A stretch of DNA of 64,000 nucleotides, taken from NCBI GenBank assembly GCA_036023115.1, contig JAYKKT010000059.1:3572001-3636000 (forward strand), written 5' to 3'. The position numbers were made by a program, and so were the translations under genes. Under the pieces are notes generated by a model. It saw only the letters and a list, made by a program, of their open reading frames with translations, did not search any database and had not been told where the DNA came from. Shown in pieces: positions 23,201 through 36,485 of the stretch; position 1 is the first letter of the stretch; each line of letters begins with the position of its first letter. This DNA is from Brasenia schreberi. Lineage: Eukaryota; Streptophyta; Magnoliopsida; Nymphaeales; Cabombaceae.

Positions 23201-25688
23201 AGTTATGAATTTACAAATAAAAAAATGGAGAAAGAAGAAAAGAGTGCATCGAGCTATTCAGACTAAATGGTGGAACCTCAAAAGTGAGAAAGAAGATATA
23301 TTTAAACAAAAAGTCCTTCAAGGAGATGTTTGGAATTATGTTGGCACACCCTCTGATATGTGGAACAATATGGCTATACATATTAGGAAAGTGGCGAAAG
23401 ATGTATTAGGGGTATCTAAGGGAGGTGTACCAGCACAAAAAGAAGCTTGGTGGTGGAGTGAAGTAGTACAAAACAAAATCAAGGCAAAGAGGGCATGTTA
23501 CAAATTACATTATGCTAAGAAAACTAGTGAAACTTTAGAAGCTTATAAGAAAGCAAAGAAGGAAGCAAAAAAGGCCGTTAGTGAAGCAAAAGCTAAGATT
23601 TGGGAGGACTTATATAAAAAACTCAACTCAAAAGAGGGTGAAAGAGATATTTTTAGGATAGCTAGGGCTAGAGATAAGAAAACTAAAGATCTTAATTATG
23701 TTAGATGCATAAAAGACGAGGATGAAAAAATTCTAGTGGCAAAATGATGATATAAGAAATAGATGGAAAAACTACTTTTATAATCTTTTTAATGAAAATA
23801 AAGATGTTAGTATTAGTTTAGGAGATTTAGCCAAGTCAGAAAAGTATATAAACCACAATTTCTACCGACATATTCAAAAGAATGAAGTCAAAGAGGCTCT
23901 TAAACATATGAAGAGTGGTAAATCGGTAGGACCAGATAATATTCCTATAGAAGTTTGGAAAATACTAGGAGAAATAGGAATCACTTGGCTCACAAGACTA
24001 TTTAATGAAATATGGAAAAACCAAAAGATGCCCGAGGAATGGAGAGCAAGTACACTTATACCCGTATATAAGAACAAGGGAGACATTCAAAATTGTGCGA
24101 ATTATCGAGGTATCAAGTTAATGAGTCATACTATGAAATTATGGGAAAGAATTATTGAACGTAGGTTAAGACAAGTATCAAGTACAACAGAGAACCAATT
24201 TGGATTTATGCCAGGTAGATCTACTATTGAAGCGATTCACCTTTTGAGACGTCTTATGGAACATTTTAGAGCAAAAAAGAAAGACCTTCACATGATATTT
24301 ATTGATCTAGAAAAAGCTTATGATAGGGTACCGAGGGAGGTTCTTTGGAGAACTTTGGAAAAAAGAGGTATCCCATTGACATATATTAACCTTATAAGAG
24401 ACATGTATGATGGTGCAAAAACATGTGTGAGGACTCATGAAGGAACGACAGACTTCTTTGAAGTTAATATTGGGTTACATCAAGGATCAACTTTAAGTCC
24501 ATACTTATTTATAATGGTGATGGATGAGTTAACAAAACATATTCAAGATGAAGTACCTTGGTATGTTATTTGCAGATGACATTGTATTAGTGGAGGAGTC
24601 TAAGGAAAAAGTTAATAGAAAATTGGAACTATGGAGAGAAACATTAGAAAACAAAGGCCTCCGACTTAGTAGAACAAAGACAGAATATATGGAATGTAAG
24701 TTTGATCATTTGGCTACTTCAGAGGACATAGAAATTAAAATTGGCACACATTGCATTCCCCAAAAGGAAAGTTTTAAATACCTAGGGTCAATTTTTCAAA
24801 GTGATGGAAGAATTGATGGAGATGTTACACATAGAATTAATGCTGGTTGGTTAAAATGGAGAGGAGCATTAGGTATTCTTTGTGATAAGAAGATACCATT
24901 AAAATTAAAAGGTAAATATTATAGAGCAGCAGTTAGGCCTGCCATGTTTTATGGTTCTGAGTGTTGGGCAGTTAATCATCAACATGTACAAAAGATGTCT
25001 GTGACAGAAATGAAGATGTTGAGATGGATGAGTGGTCATACAAGAAAAGACCGTATACATAATGAGGTTATTAGAAACAAATTAGGAGTGGCACCAATAG
25101 AGGATAAAATGAGAGAACATCGTTTAAGATGGTTTGGACATATAGAAAGAAGATCAAAAGAAGAACCTGTAAGAAGGTTAGAAAACCTAAATTTGGAAAG
25201 TATTAAAAGAGGTAGAGGACGACTACAAAAGTGTTGGAAAGAAACAATAAAGAATGATCTAGCTTATTGGGAGTTAACTGCTAACATGGCACACGATAGA
25301 GATGTGTGGAAACAAAGAATCCATGTAGCCGACCCCGTCTAGTATGGGAAAAGGCTTAGTTGTTGTTGTTGTTTGTATAAGGTTTGATACAAAATGGTAA
25401 GTATCTCCACTGCTCTATCATCTGGGGATTGTGATGTATCTCCATTTTCTCGTCCTGAAGTTTTCTGTTTTTACTTGAATATTGGTTACATTAATGTGCT
25501 TCAAGTTCGTGATTTTCATCTGTATACTGTCTCAGCTTCATGGTGTGGATGACAACGTTGGTAAGAGCAGAAAAATATTGACTGCTATGTCGAGGAGAAT
25601 GGACAGGAACAAGTGGATCATCGGCACTATAATTGCTGTTTTGGTTGTAGCCATCATTTTGGTTCTGTACTTTAAGCTGATCCATTAG
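20232..25688 (+). CDS. VTI1: VTI1-type v-SNARE (Qb-SNARE), intact
   Basis: VTI1 proteins (VTI11/VTI12/VTI13 in Arabidopsis) are Qb-SNAREs of the trans-Golgi, prevacuolar and vacuolar membranes and drive vesicle fusion. Five exons are visible: 20232-20325, 20864-20922, 21002-21187, 21489-21659 and 25536-25688. They total 663 nt, or 220 residues, which is the usual family length. The start is [20 protein letters not shown]. The N-terminal helical domain has [16 protein letters not shown] and [18 protein letters not shown]. The Qb SNARE helix (about residues 131-191) has [34 protein letters not shown] and [21 protein letters not shown] single C-terminal membrane anchor starts near residue 197 ([20 protein letters not shown]). 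All splice sites are GT/AG. Intron 4 is 3.9 kb because a sense-oriented LINE (22091-25377) sits in it. Splicing of that intron could be affected, but the frame is intact. Confidence 0.95.
22326..23747 (+). CDS. LINE endonuclease region (frameshifted ORF)
   Basis: The exonuclease-endonuclease-phosphatase fold is recognisable. It has [13 protein letters not shown] (about residue 58), [10 protein letters not shown] with the metal-binding Glu, [17 protein letters not shown] with the catalytic Asp/Asn pair, SQTQIDYFI, and a terminal [11 protein letters not shown] with the catalytic His. It nicks target DNA for retroposition. The frame closes at TGA 23745-23747 after LVAK, where a one-base frame change separates it from [11 protein letters not shown], encoded just downstream in another frame. 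The true start is uncertain, and the first ~50 residues may be untranslated head. Confidence 0.85.
   Translation: MNQLQRGFPHHGRVWVKKLVPLHCRPNVVKNFQRGSPHFDYGRMRGVRKLVLENKIRIGSWNIGTLLGKLMEVVDTMIRRKIHILCLQETKWVGEKAKEIEDTGFKLWYSGKEKARNGVGIIINKDLKESVVDIQRYGDRIMTLKLVLGVEVLNIVCAYAPQVGLEDSIKTVFWEELDKVFQKIPQREMICLGGDLNGHVGKEALGYQGIHGNFGYGDINEEGREILNFSMSFDLFIVNTIFKKRDEHLITYKSGLSQTQIDYFICRKKDRACCKDCKVIPGESLTTQHRLLVMNLQIKKWRKKKRVHRAIQTKWWNLKSEKEDIFKQKVLQGDVWNYVGTPSDMWNNMAIHIRKVAKDVLGVSKGGVPAQKEAWWWSEVVQNKIKAKRACYKLHYAKKTSETLEAYKKAKKEAKKAVSEAKAKIWEDLYKKLNSKEGERDIFRIARARDKKTKDLNYVRCIKDEDEKILVAK
23755..25342 (+). CDS. LINE reverse transcriptase region (second frameshift inside)
   Basis: The reverse transcriptase runs on from the endonuclease region. 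It has [58 protein letters not shown] with the first catalytic Asp, [13 protein letters not shown], and the LFADDIVLV box near 24570. Next to the copy at 35147 it lacks two bases at about 24562 (ccttggtatg against ccttggtgtatg), which breaks the frame before the FADD box. The C-terminal domain ([41 protein letters not shown]) ends at TAG 25340-25342. Confidence 0.85.
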
Positions 25689-26970
25689 CCGCCAATTGTT
25701 GCTGCATTTCTACGTGCTTGGCATTGGTCGACCGGTTAAGTTCCCTATTATAAGTCTATGCATTGGCTATAGTAATCCTCTGCTTTTCTAGTATCAAGTG
25801 CCGTCTTGTTTCCGGTTTGCTGGGATGGATGTCTCCATTTGTTGTGCTCGGGTTTCTCATGATAAATAACCTTACAGTTCCAGTGCGATTGTTGTACTTG
25901 TATCTCCTGATACTTTTATTTTTCTTCAAATGGAGAAGAGAATATTATCTTCTGAAATAGAATTGCTCTAATATTTTGTTGCCATACTGGGTCATTCGAG
26001 TTTCATCTTTTCAAGCATGGCCGCTATTAGCGACCTCTTGAGCTCATCTTCATGTTCATCCTTTTGCTTTTGTCTGAATTGCTGAGTGCCCGTCCTGTGT
26101 CGATGCGGCAAATAAAAAACTAGTGACACATTGTCTCTGTGTTTCTGCTTTTTAATGCTAGACAGACAAAACGCATCTGATCGGGAGATTTGGTGTGCAG
26201 AACCATGTTTGAGCTTGGGTAAATAAACATAGCTTTTCTGCATGGTATTTTGGTAATCCTTTATCGGGATAGTTTGGAAACCATCAAGCATTCAAAAGCA
26301 AGGGAGCAATCTTCGGCTACATGAATTCTTTAGTTGCCACTATGTTCTATCTTGTCATTATTAGCATTTAACCCTAGTGTTTTATAGCAAACATGATCAA
26401 ATTAGTTTGCAGGAGTCTCGCTAAGATATCAAACTTCGGTTTTACTGTAGAATATTATCCTGTTTCAAGCGTCCTACTTTCTCTCTTCCCCTCCGTTTCT
26501 TTTCCAGAAGAAACTCTTTTCATGTCAAACCTCTGCGTGCGTGGGCTATAACGTTGCTCTAGACATTTTGATGTACAACGATAACTTGATGAAAATGCTG
26601 AATGAAAACATGTTTTTAGAATAATTCGGTAACTAAATAAACTTCTCTGGTCCGTTGATTTGGTTGAGGATGAAGAACCCAGACACGGAACATTGCTTGG
26701 AAGTTCTGGTGACCTCTCTCTCTCTCTCTCTTTCTCTCTTTCTCTCTCTATATATAGCACGACATGCACAGAGCTTCTTGACAAGGTTTTGGAAATGATA
26801 TAAGTTTCTCTTCATTGCTGAATAAATTATATGGGCGTTCCAAAGGGCAGTTTTTAAAACTTTGTCCTATGAACATTTGTTCTTCTTCTATTGAAATTGG
26901 AAGTGGTTGGAAAGGGTGCTCTCTTAACATGGGACGTACTCCTTCCTTTGAGAACCATCTGAATCCTAAT

Positions 26971-27032
<62 letters not shown>

Positions 27033-28509
27033 ACAAAGATCTCTTCTACTTGTGTCCCCTAGGAATTCGGAAACATCAAGATGTTCTATGCAGGTAGCAT
27101 GTCAACATACATGTATTGACTTGATAAGTGGTAAGCCGTGAAGGTTCACTGCAAATTATGACCGCAACCAATATGCTAAACTTCATCGGTCCCATATCGG
27201 GGCTTCACCAGCCTCTATAGCCATGTTTTGTCCATATGGTAATTCCGTTTATCCTGCAAAGCTTAGAACTTTGAAGAATGCAAGCCATGCAACGTAAAAG
27301 ATCAACGTGATCCGCTCTCAAGCATCTGGTTACAGCTATGCGGGGAACTCTATCATCCTGATCGGCCTCATGTTTAGTCCAACGTGATCAAGGACTCAAG
27401 GCGCTGCAACCTCGTCTTACAGAAGCTAGCAATGAACTCATCATCCTCCATGACCATCATATTCAGCTTTCCAGAGCTCGGGCCCTCGCTCGTCTAGTTC
27501 CTGGAGATTCTGAGCTGATGCATAACAGCTTCCTCCATATATGGACCCCGTATGAATAAAGGGTGATTGTCATTTATGTCATAACAAGTTCGTCAGTGGC
27601 AGGAGGTGAGAGAGAGAAGGAGAGAATGATCCCCAACTTTGCTTCACGAGAAACGGACAACCTTAATGAAGCTTGATAAAATTTCCTATTAGATTGAGAG
27701 TTCAATGCTTTGGTATCAAAAGCTTTCGTGTGGGAGAACCTTCCGTATTAAATAAGAATCGTGTTACAGCTCTCAAGCCAGAGACAGCTTATACTTCCTC
27801 CTTGCTCCATCTAGATAGCATGCACTTACCAAGATTCTCAACCAGGAGACGGGCCTTTATCAAGAGATCATGTTTATAACCTTTCAACTTGGACAGGACA
27901 TGCTAATTCATCCCAAGACAAATACCCCCCATATCCAGGATTCAATTAGACTTATGGACGACTTATAAAACATGACAACGATTGACTTGCATGTATAAAC
28001 CTAAATGGCGAAGTCCTTGCCCTTCACAAAAATAATACCATTGATTTTCATCAAATCATGATGGATGATGATAGGTTTGCACGATAAGCTGTCAGACTGT
28101 TCAGCATACTTCCATCTTGTTTTCCACATATTTTTTATAACCTTTACTATTATTCATTTATCTAAAATTATTTGAAGTTTTAAATTTCATGATTGATACG
28201 ATCAAGGACTCCCCATAATTTTACACTAATGCGCAGTCGTGAGTTTCTTGCCATCCTCAACCAAACACATTTTCTTTTAGCAGAACCAAGCAAAGGTTCC
28301 AGAAAGAGTTTTGAACGTGGGCAATTCACAGTTTCATGTTGAAAACCTTTCGCCCACTTTGCAAAACTGTTCTCTCTAGGGAGATGTGTGCTCAGCGTTC
28401 AAGTTCAATGACTTCCGCAGTAAATTCTTCTGAAGATCAAAAGTGAATCAAATTGTCATGAATTACTGCAGATGACACTTCCATTTTTTCTCCTTCGTTT
28501 ATGAAATTC
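25689..28509. other. VTI1 3' UTR and intergenic DNA
   Basis: The first few hundred bases probably hold the VTI1 3' UTR. A (TC)n run lies at about 26716-26750 and a (GA)n run at about 26976-27027. No further gene was recognised to 28.5 kb. Confidence 0.45.
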
Positions 28510-28901
28510 CCATCCTCACACTAAAAGCACCCTGCCTATCACACGAATGATTACTACAATCCATGCATCACGACCATAAAACACCAATTCATGTCAAATA
28601 GGACTTATAACTGCAATGAAGATATTGGTTGCAACCACTCAATCCTGATCCACAGTACATCGAGGATGGAAGGATCGACCATTTCAATGGAGACTACTAT
28701 TTGTACCATCCTCACACTAAAAGCACCCTGCCTATCACACGAATGATTACTACAATCCATGCATCACGACCATAAAACACCAATTCATGTCAAATAGGAC
28801 TTATAACTGCAATGAAGATATTGGTTGCAACCACTCAATCCTGATCCACAGTACATCGAGGATGGAAGGATCGACCATTTCAATGGAGACTACTATTTGT
28901 A
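28510..28901. repeat. Perfect 196-bp tandem duplication
   Basis: Bases 28510-28705 and 28706-28901 appear identical over 196 bp. An open frame of 83 residues starts inside the second copy but has no recognisable domain. Identity this high means either a very recent duplication or an assembly artefact. Confidence 0.95.
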
Positions 28902-29271
28902 GAGTTCTACGACAAGATGAAACCCCAGTGAGAAATCTAAAATGGAGATGCAGAATTGCATATATCTTGAAAGCTTTTAAAGTGTATCAAATCAGATGCT
29001 ACTCAGTTCAATATTTCTTCCATCAACCACGTAGATAACAGGAGTGGGGAAACCTCGGCATAATATTTCACATTCCTAAGGGGTGAAGAAACAGCATTCA
29101 TACTCTGACATAACACTATAAGGACATTCAATAGAAGTAAAGATATCTAATCTCTTTCTTCAGGAGGTTGAAGTTATGCAAAAATTACTTGGTAGTTATG
29201 TAATAATTGCAGTAGTCAGTATAATCACAAATTACATCTGCTACTAAGTGCAATTGCACAGATAAACTCAA

Positions 29272-29465
29272 CTACTACTACTACAACTACAACTAAGCCT
29301 TTTCCCATACTAGATGGGGTCGGCTACATGGATTCTTTGTTTTTTTGTAGAATTGATGGTAATTCCGACACAGTTTTACGCTGGCTGTCGGAAGCCTAAC
29401 GCAACGCAACCCTCCTCCTTTATCTGGGCTTGGGACCAGCCACGCAAGGGTGATCCCTTACATGG
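29272..29465 (-). mobile_element. 194-bp SINE-like element (Au-SINE type), copy 2
   Basis: The element has the same layout as 13805-13998, in reverse orientation: tail (ctaagccttttcccatac) on the left, head (tgggaccagccacgcaagg) on the right. A perfect 16-bp duplication, gcacagataaactcaa, flanks it at 29256-29271 and 29466-29481. Its length, 194 bp, equals that of the first copy, which supports a defined element rather than random LINE deletions. Confidence 0.87.
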
Positions 29466-29481
29466 GCACAGATAAACTCAA

Positions 29482-30886
29482 GCGACCACTAAATTCTGCC
29501 TTCATTAGCAGTGTTGTGACGTATCATGCAACATACGTAACACATATCGAAGTAGATTTTTCGAAATGATAAGACCGTATCTTAAATAGCTTCCATTATT
29601 GTAAGATACAAAGGCATATCTTACTGTTTAGTAAGATACAGGTACATAAGAATCATAAATGCATCATATTCAAACTGTACCATAGTAATTTTGTTTTTAA
29701 AGTTACATAATGCGGGGACGTGTTATCGTTGATCATTTAACATATGAGCTGTGTATCGATAATTGCAACACTGGTTAGACATAACAATACTGAAAATTGG
29801 ATTTTGATTCAAGGAATCTCCAGAGCCTGCAGTTTTTTACAGAATAGGAGATCATATGGAAAGCCACATCAAGCCCAACATGCATCAAACTGGAAACTCA
29901 TGATGATATGATAAAGTTCAATCTTGTCACGAAATCATGTCTTTGCAACAAGCATTTAGAGAGAATACTGAAATAAATAAAACAAATCCAAGCATCAGTA
30001 AGTTAGAAACTAAAACACAGTCACTAGATAATTAACAAAAACCATTTCATTCATAGAAGGCTCCTTGAAATATTTCATACAACCAAAACTTTCCTCATCA
30101 AATCCTCAGGTTGTCATAATACCTGATATTATACATAATTCGAAATAAGAACCTGAAAAACCACTAAACTTGGTGGACTTTCTCTCATAAAAAGCATCTG
30201 CGAAGTTGAGAATGACACTAGGAACAGAACCTCTTTAAAAAGCAAAACAACTTTGATTGAATATGGAAAAACAGCACAGTATAAAAGAAAGAGAAAGAAG
30301 TCAACTCAAGAGTTGACTTTCTATCACCAACATTTGATACTTCATGCTAGAAGTTCTGTCAAGAAGGGATGCCATGAATGACATGGAAATGTATATAAAG
30401 CACTCAACTAATTCCCCACTTTTTTTATGGCTGAAGCAGAGTACCTTAGGATAGGTATCCGTGCAAATTCCCAGTTGCCGCCAATACAAGACCTGCCATT
30501 TCATTTATATGCGCCATTAACAGTCAAAGATTGGCAAACACGATGAAGAAGGGTACATGCAAATCAAAACGTGTTCCATTTTCCTTCACTCACTTAATCC
30601 AAGTATCAGAATGTAAATGTTGGTATTCCTTTATAAAACAACTACATAGATTAGAAATGTCTACAGGCATGATAGACTTGAACCAGCAAACGTTGATGGG
30701 CACTGGATATATATGGATACATGAATTCATTTTTCCATATGTCACCTAAGCATGGATCATTGAGCTCATTCTTAAACAGCAGACTTTGTTCTCTTCCTTT
30801 CTCACCATAGGCAGCAAGTGCGCATTTGTTCTGACATTTTTCTATACACTTTAAAGAGTGTTTTCTTTAATAGGAACATCCACACA
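29482..30886. other. No gene recognised
   Basis: The stretch contains GTATC/GATAC-rich words at 29520-29765 like those near position 850. The expected last exon of CTP synthase was looked for on the minus strand and not recognised. Confidence 0.4.
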
Positions 30887-30888
30887 TA

Positions 30889-31280
30889 ACAACAACAAAC
30901 AACTAAGTCCTTTGCCATACTAGATGGGGTAGGCTACATGGATTCTTTGTTTCCACATAGTTCGATCCTTTGACATGCTAACAGTTTACTCTACGAAATC
31001 TAGATTATTCAGTATTATTTCCTTCCCATACTTTTATTGTCTTTCTCTTCCTCTTTTAACATATTCATCATCTAGTTTCACAGACCGTAGTGGAGCTTCC
31101 TTTGGTCCCTTTCCATGTGTCTAAACAATCTTAAATGTGTTTTCCTCATTTTATCATTTATTGGTGCCACTCTGATAACCTCATTAAGAATACGGGTTTC
31201 CTTGTGTAAACACCTGATTACGAATATGGTCTTTCCTTGTGTGACACACATCCATCTCAGCATATTCATTTCTCCTACAC
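30889..31280 (-). mobile_element. LINE 3' fragment, decayed
   Basis: The tail (caacaaacaactaagtcc, ggattctttgtttccacat) lies at the left, and LINE C-terminal coding lies at 31078-31269 on the minus strand (MLRWM, LNEVIRVAPINDKMR). It is more diverged than the copies at 22 and 35 kb and has internal deletions. Confidence 0.8.
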
Positions 31281-32145
31281 ATGCTTTCTCAAAATTATTA
31301 CTAGTCTTTTACACATTCATGCACATGAATAACCTCCCTAGGATATAGTGGGCATCTTTTCTCCATCCCACAATGATTAGTATTGCTTTAAAGACATAAA
31401 TATAAACTCCCTATCAAAGGGTAGAGACTAAGTTTCTACTCCTAGGAGAGACTGATCTATTGTCTGTTTTAAGACAAACTAAGTGTAAAGTCATTGTAAG
31501 GTGTAAACAATAAGTTTATGAGTCTGTAGAAGCTAACTTGTAAAATGAAAGAGTCTAAAAGCATATTTACGTGACATTCCAAATTGCCACTGATTGAGAG
31601 AAGGAAGAGAGAGAGAGAGTTTTGGTTATTAAGCAACCCCTGCTGCATCATGGCTATCTCAAGAGAACATGAAGCATGTAATGAATCTAATGCACCTAGA
31701 TAAAGGGTTGAATAAGCTGTATGCTGATCTACGTGCCAAACATCATAACAAATGAGGATGACATTGATGTCAGCAGTTGACTAGAACTAATGGAAACTTT
31801 GGCGACCACCTAAGAAACTGAAACTTTCTCAACTTTTAAGCTCCTAATGAACTCACTTTCTTAGATTGTTGCAAACTGAAGAAGTGAATGTTTACTCAGC
31901 TCGTTTGACAATGAACAACCCTTGAAGTTGACAAAGTAGATCAAGACTCGAGTTCTTATTAACGTCTAGTGGTTGTATATCACAAGCGTGATGGATTATC
32001 CCACCCATCAAAAGTGCAAAGTGTCATACTTCTTAGAATCACATAACTAACAGATTTAACCAGTAAACTCCTTTTGTTCTCAACTGAAAGGATTATTGAA
32101 GTTATTTCTGTTATCAATGTGCAATATCTGAATGCTACAACTTAC
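31281..32145. other. No feature recognised, downstream of CTP synthase
   Basis: The last CTP synthase exon should lie on the minus strand at or below this stretch, but I did not recognise it. Confidence 0.35.
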
Positions 32146-35100
32146 CTGTAAATAAAGCAGAAGGCCTCCCAGGTCTTGACTTGAATTCTGGATGGAATTG
32201 AACTCCTACATAAAATGGATGGCTTGGCAGCTCTAAAATCTGCAGGGTGTTTCATTGGTAACAGAAATATACAAAAAGTTCAGAATAACTGAAAAGAATT
32301 GTAAGATGTGCTCTTGCAAATACATCCATTCTTTTGCCAGTTTCATCCTTCCCTACAAACTTTGTCCCAGCATTTTCTAGAGCCTCAACCATTTCAGGGT
32401 TTACCTGCAGAAAGAGCTTTTTCAGTATCTTAGGAATGACAAGATAAACCATAACCATCATAAACTGCTGAATATGTTTAAATTTCACTCATTTACTTGG
32501 ACACAGAAATACAGCTCTCAAATTTTGTAGCTAACCTCATATCTATGGCGGTGACGCTCATCCACATACCTGGGATTCTTGTATCTAAAATGACATAATT
32601 ATGAGAAAAAGAGAGTCCAGGTTAGTGATGTATAAGCATAGAAACAAAAAAGAAGAAGAAAAAGGAAATACTTTGGACAACCAACTGCAAGGGATCCTAT
32701 GCACACAAAGCTAAAGTTCGTCTGCAAAATTTATAGCAATACCAGCATTGAAGCCTTATTACTTACAGGCATACAGCTTCGAAGTGATACAATCATGATT
32801 ACAGAAGAACGTCTTGTGAGAACCGAGTCTCATTGTGCTACTCATGTGGGTTTTACTTCCCTGTGTACATGAATGTCAAGGGCCAGAACTCAGAAACTTT
32901 CAGGAAGTAGATAGGCTTTTATACTTTTATACACCACCACTTAGATAAATAACCAATCTCTGGCATAAAAATGACAACAGCCTCAGGTGTATCGGGGTCA
33001 AATTCTGTACTGTTTGCTTTCTCCAGTCCAAGCACCTGGGCGAGTAAGTCCGTAGGACACTATCAGCAATTTTGTCTTTTGGTTATACAAGCAAGAAGAA
33101 GAAGATTGATGACATACCAAACGGGCATACTCGATAACTGAAATTTGCATTCCCAAGCAGATGCCAAGGTAGGGAACATGGTTTTCTCTTGCAAAATTTG
33201 CAGCCAGTATCATCCCTTCTATTCCACGATTTCCAAATCCACCAGGAACCAAAATACATGCAGAACCCTGGAGTCATAATAAGCAAAAAAAATGAGGCTG
33301 CATAAACCCCAACTGGTTCATTTGGAAACAACAGCTACTCTTAGGAGAGTAGAACAGTATTCTCAACAAAGAACAAGAAAAGACACTTTATCAGGTCAAA
33401 ATATAAAATATTGCCATTTACTTGTTTTCACCTTTAGGGTCTCCCAAGCAGCTGTATGTACTTCCCGTGCCTGCGAATTGAAAGCTTATGATCACAAGGC
33501 AATCTTTAAGGAACATCATATCTAATCACAAATTTAGGAATTTGATACTTCTTTGACAATCTTATCTTCCAGTTCAGAAGCTGCAACCCACTGAATTGCA
33601 GGCTTCAAGGGGCACGAAATACAAGCATGGAGAAGGGCCTGATCAGAAAATAAACGCCAATCTCTTAATTAATGTGGTTTCATAGAACAGTACATTAACA
33701 AATAACAAACTCAATTCTCCCAAGTTAGATTCAACACAAATATGAACCAAGATTTGGGGAAAAAAATACATGGAACAAAGTAGAAAATAAAACTCACTAG
33801 GAGGTGAAGCTTCATTACTAAAGCATGGCCATAATCAAGCAGCTTATACTAAGAACTCCAGAATGATCAGTAAAGTAGCAAAAAATTACCTTCAACACAG
33901 ACAAGTATGAATCAGACAAGCCCGTGTATTTCCCAACCATAGCAATCTTCACCTGCACGAATGGTGGCCGATGTTTCTTTATGTTATGAGATGGCCTCTA
34001 TCAATAAAAGTTAATAGAAGTTTTGGCTACAAAACTACAGCCAAAGAGCCTCATGCTAGCCTTAGAAAAAGAAGAGAGTGTCATGCAAACAAGAACCAAA
34101 GGACATCAAATTACTGTGTTGGTGAGGTTGTCAAAAGTCTGCTCTTTTTGTCCACTCATGAAGATCAGGTGGACGAGAAATACTGCAAAAACTCCAAACC
34201 AACTTAATCCAGAAACTGGATGGAATGTAACACATCCGACATGTAGTAAGAGCATGCAAAAAGTGGAAATCAATATACAACAGGAAGGCCAGGAACAAGA
34301 AGAAGGATAATCGTAACTATAAACATGTGACTCACCTTAAGCAATTTAGTTGCTTTAGGATGGCATCATGAACATTCTGATTCTGTAAATAACAAAATCA
34401 AATGAGTAAAGAAAATTAACCAAAAAAGGACATAATTCTCATCATTCTTGGCCAGATTGTACATTACACACATTATGGAAGTAGACAGTCAAGGTGGTGC
34501 CTGTGCTACATATATTTTCCCATGAAAGTTTAAGTTTAAATGTGCAAGTAGATAATATAGCAAAGGTACAAGCTCACATACACGGAGTAGAAGTGGAACA
34601 TGCCATATGTTAGGGACATCATGAATGCTGAGGATATTTGCAGCCTACAGGAAGAAAGAAAGTCTCTAGGCAACTGAGCAATTCAAATATTGATAAAAAA
34701 TATAAAAAGAGGGTAAAACACTGCACCGGGACATGGCAGAACAGTGATAATTTCTCCTTTATATTCTCCTGCAATGGCTGGGATGAAGGACACGAAACAT
34801 GTTAAGCCTTTTAGCATGTACGAGAGGAGTACTCATAAAACATCAGAAAAGGGATCTGTTGAGAGAAAGTTGGCAGCAGTGACAGTTCTTGACAGTCTAT
34901 CAGCAAGCAAAAACAATGAAGTAGAAATTCTGAGAATTCCAACACAACATGCTTTTAGTGCTACTCACTGATGCTGCAGAGCCACACACCACAAGCCCTA
35001 ACAATTAAGTGATCTGAATGCAAATCTGGACTATTACTCAAGTAAATACCCAATTTAAAAGAAACTAACAGACATCAATTTTTGAAAGTTCCATATTAGA

Positions 35101-35146
35101 GAAATCCATGATCATACAATTTTTTTAGCACTGTATTCTTTATGCC

Positions 35147-36485
35147 CGAGGAATGGAGAGCAAGTACACTTATACCCATATATAAGAACAAGGGAGACAT
35201 TCAAAATTGTGTGAATTATCGAGGTATCAAGTTAATGAGCCATACTATGAAATTATGGGAAAGAATTATCGAACGTAGGTTAAGACAAGTATCAAGTACA
35301 ACAGAGAACCAATTTGGATTCATGCCAGGCAGATCTACTATTGAAGCGATTCACCTTTTGAGACGTCTTATGGAACATTTTAGAGCAAAAAAGAAAGACC
35401 TTCACATGATATTTATTGATCTAGAAAAAGCTTATGATAGGGTACCGAGGGAGGTTCTTTGGAGAACTTTGGAAAAAAGAGGTATCCCATTGACATATAT
35501 TAACCTTATAAGAGACATGTATGATGGTGCAAAAACATGTGCGAGGACTCATGAAAGAACGACAAACTTCTTTGAAGTTAATATTGGGTTACATCAAGGA
35601 TCAACTTTAAGTCCATACTTATTTATAATGGTGATGGATGAGTTAACAAAACATATTCAAGATGAAGTACCTTGGTGTATGTCATTTGCAGATGACATTG
35701 TATTAGTGGAGGAGTCTAAGGAAAAAGTTAATAGAAAATTGGAACTATGGAGAGAAACATTAGAAAGCAAAGGCCTCCAACTTAGTAGAACAAAGACAGA
35801 ATATATGGAATGTAAGTTTGATCATTTGGTTACCTCAGAGGACATAGAAATTAAAATTGGCACACATTGCATCCCCCAAAAGGAAAGATTTAAATACCTA
35901 AGGTCAATTTTTCAGAGTGATGGAAGAATTGATGGAGATGTTACGCATAGAATTAATGCTGGTTGGTTAAAATGGAGAGGAGCATCAGGTATTCTTTGTG
36001 ATAAGAAGATACCATTAAAGGTAAAAGGTAAATATTATAGAGCAGCAATTAGGCCTGCCATGTTTTATGGTTCTGAGTGTTGGGCAGTTAATCATCAACA
36101 TGTACAAAAGATGTCTGTGACATAAATGAAGATGTTGAGATGGATGAGTGGTCATACAAGAAAAGATCGTATACATAATGAGGTTATTAGAAACAAATTA
36201 GGAGTGGCACCGATAGAGGATAAAATGAGAGAATATCGTTTAAGATGGTTTGGACATATAGAAAGAAGATCAAAAGAAGAACCTATAAGAAGGTTAGAAA
36301 AACTAAATTTGGAAAGTATTAAAAGAGGTAGAGGACGACCAAAAAAGTGTTGGAAAGAAACAATAAAGAATGATCTAGCTTATTGTGAGTTAACTGCTAA
36401 CATGGCACACGATAGGGATCTGTGGAAACAAAGAATCCATGTAGCCGACCCCGTCTAGTATGGGAAAAGGTTTAGTTGTTGTTGT
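35147..36485 (+). mobile_element. 5'-truncated RTE LINE in a CTPS intron, antisense to the gene
   Basis: This second copy of the 22-kb LINE starts inside the reverse transcriptase ([19 protein letters not shown]). It ends with the GTT-type tail and is flanked by a 15-bp repeat, tgtattctttatgcc, at 35132-35146 and 36486-36500. The last five bases of the left repeat (atgcc) equal the LINE sequence at the truncation point. The RT frame is open from 35142 through [17 protein letters not shown] to TAA at 36123-36125. There a GAA codon of the sister copy (VTEMKMLRW) has become TAA. After it, 36126-36458 is again open. The body is very similar to the 22-kb copy, so both are young. Confidence 0.92.

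Larger units (their letters stand above)
22091..25377 (+). mobile_element. Near full-length RTE-type LINE in VTI1 intron 4
   Basis: The 3.3-kb element is bounded by a perfect 12-bp duplication, taaggtttgata, at 22079-22090 and 25378-25389. It starts with a ~115-bp head shared with the SINE-like elements at 13805 and 29272. It then encodes an apurinic-type endonuclease and a reverse transcriptase, and ends gggaaaaggcttagttgttg with GTT repeats in place of poly(A). This is the layout of plant RTE-clade LINEs. Two frameshifts (near 23740 and 24562) interrupt the single ORF, so this copy cannot make the whole protein. Confidence 0.92.

Noticed and set aside
26455..27141. Open frames rich in Glu-Arg or Ser-Leu repeats
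   Set aside because: They come from GA/CT microsatellites and have no domain outside the repeat.
32672..32722. Possible extra CTPS exon (TNFSFVCIGSLAVGC...) on the minus strand
   Set aside because: It does not match the enzyme between KLY and VDERHRHRYE, and the splice phase introduces a stop. It is left out of the exon list.
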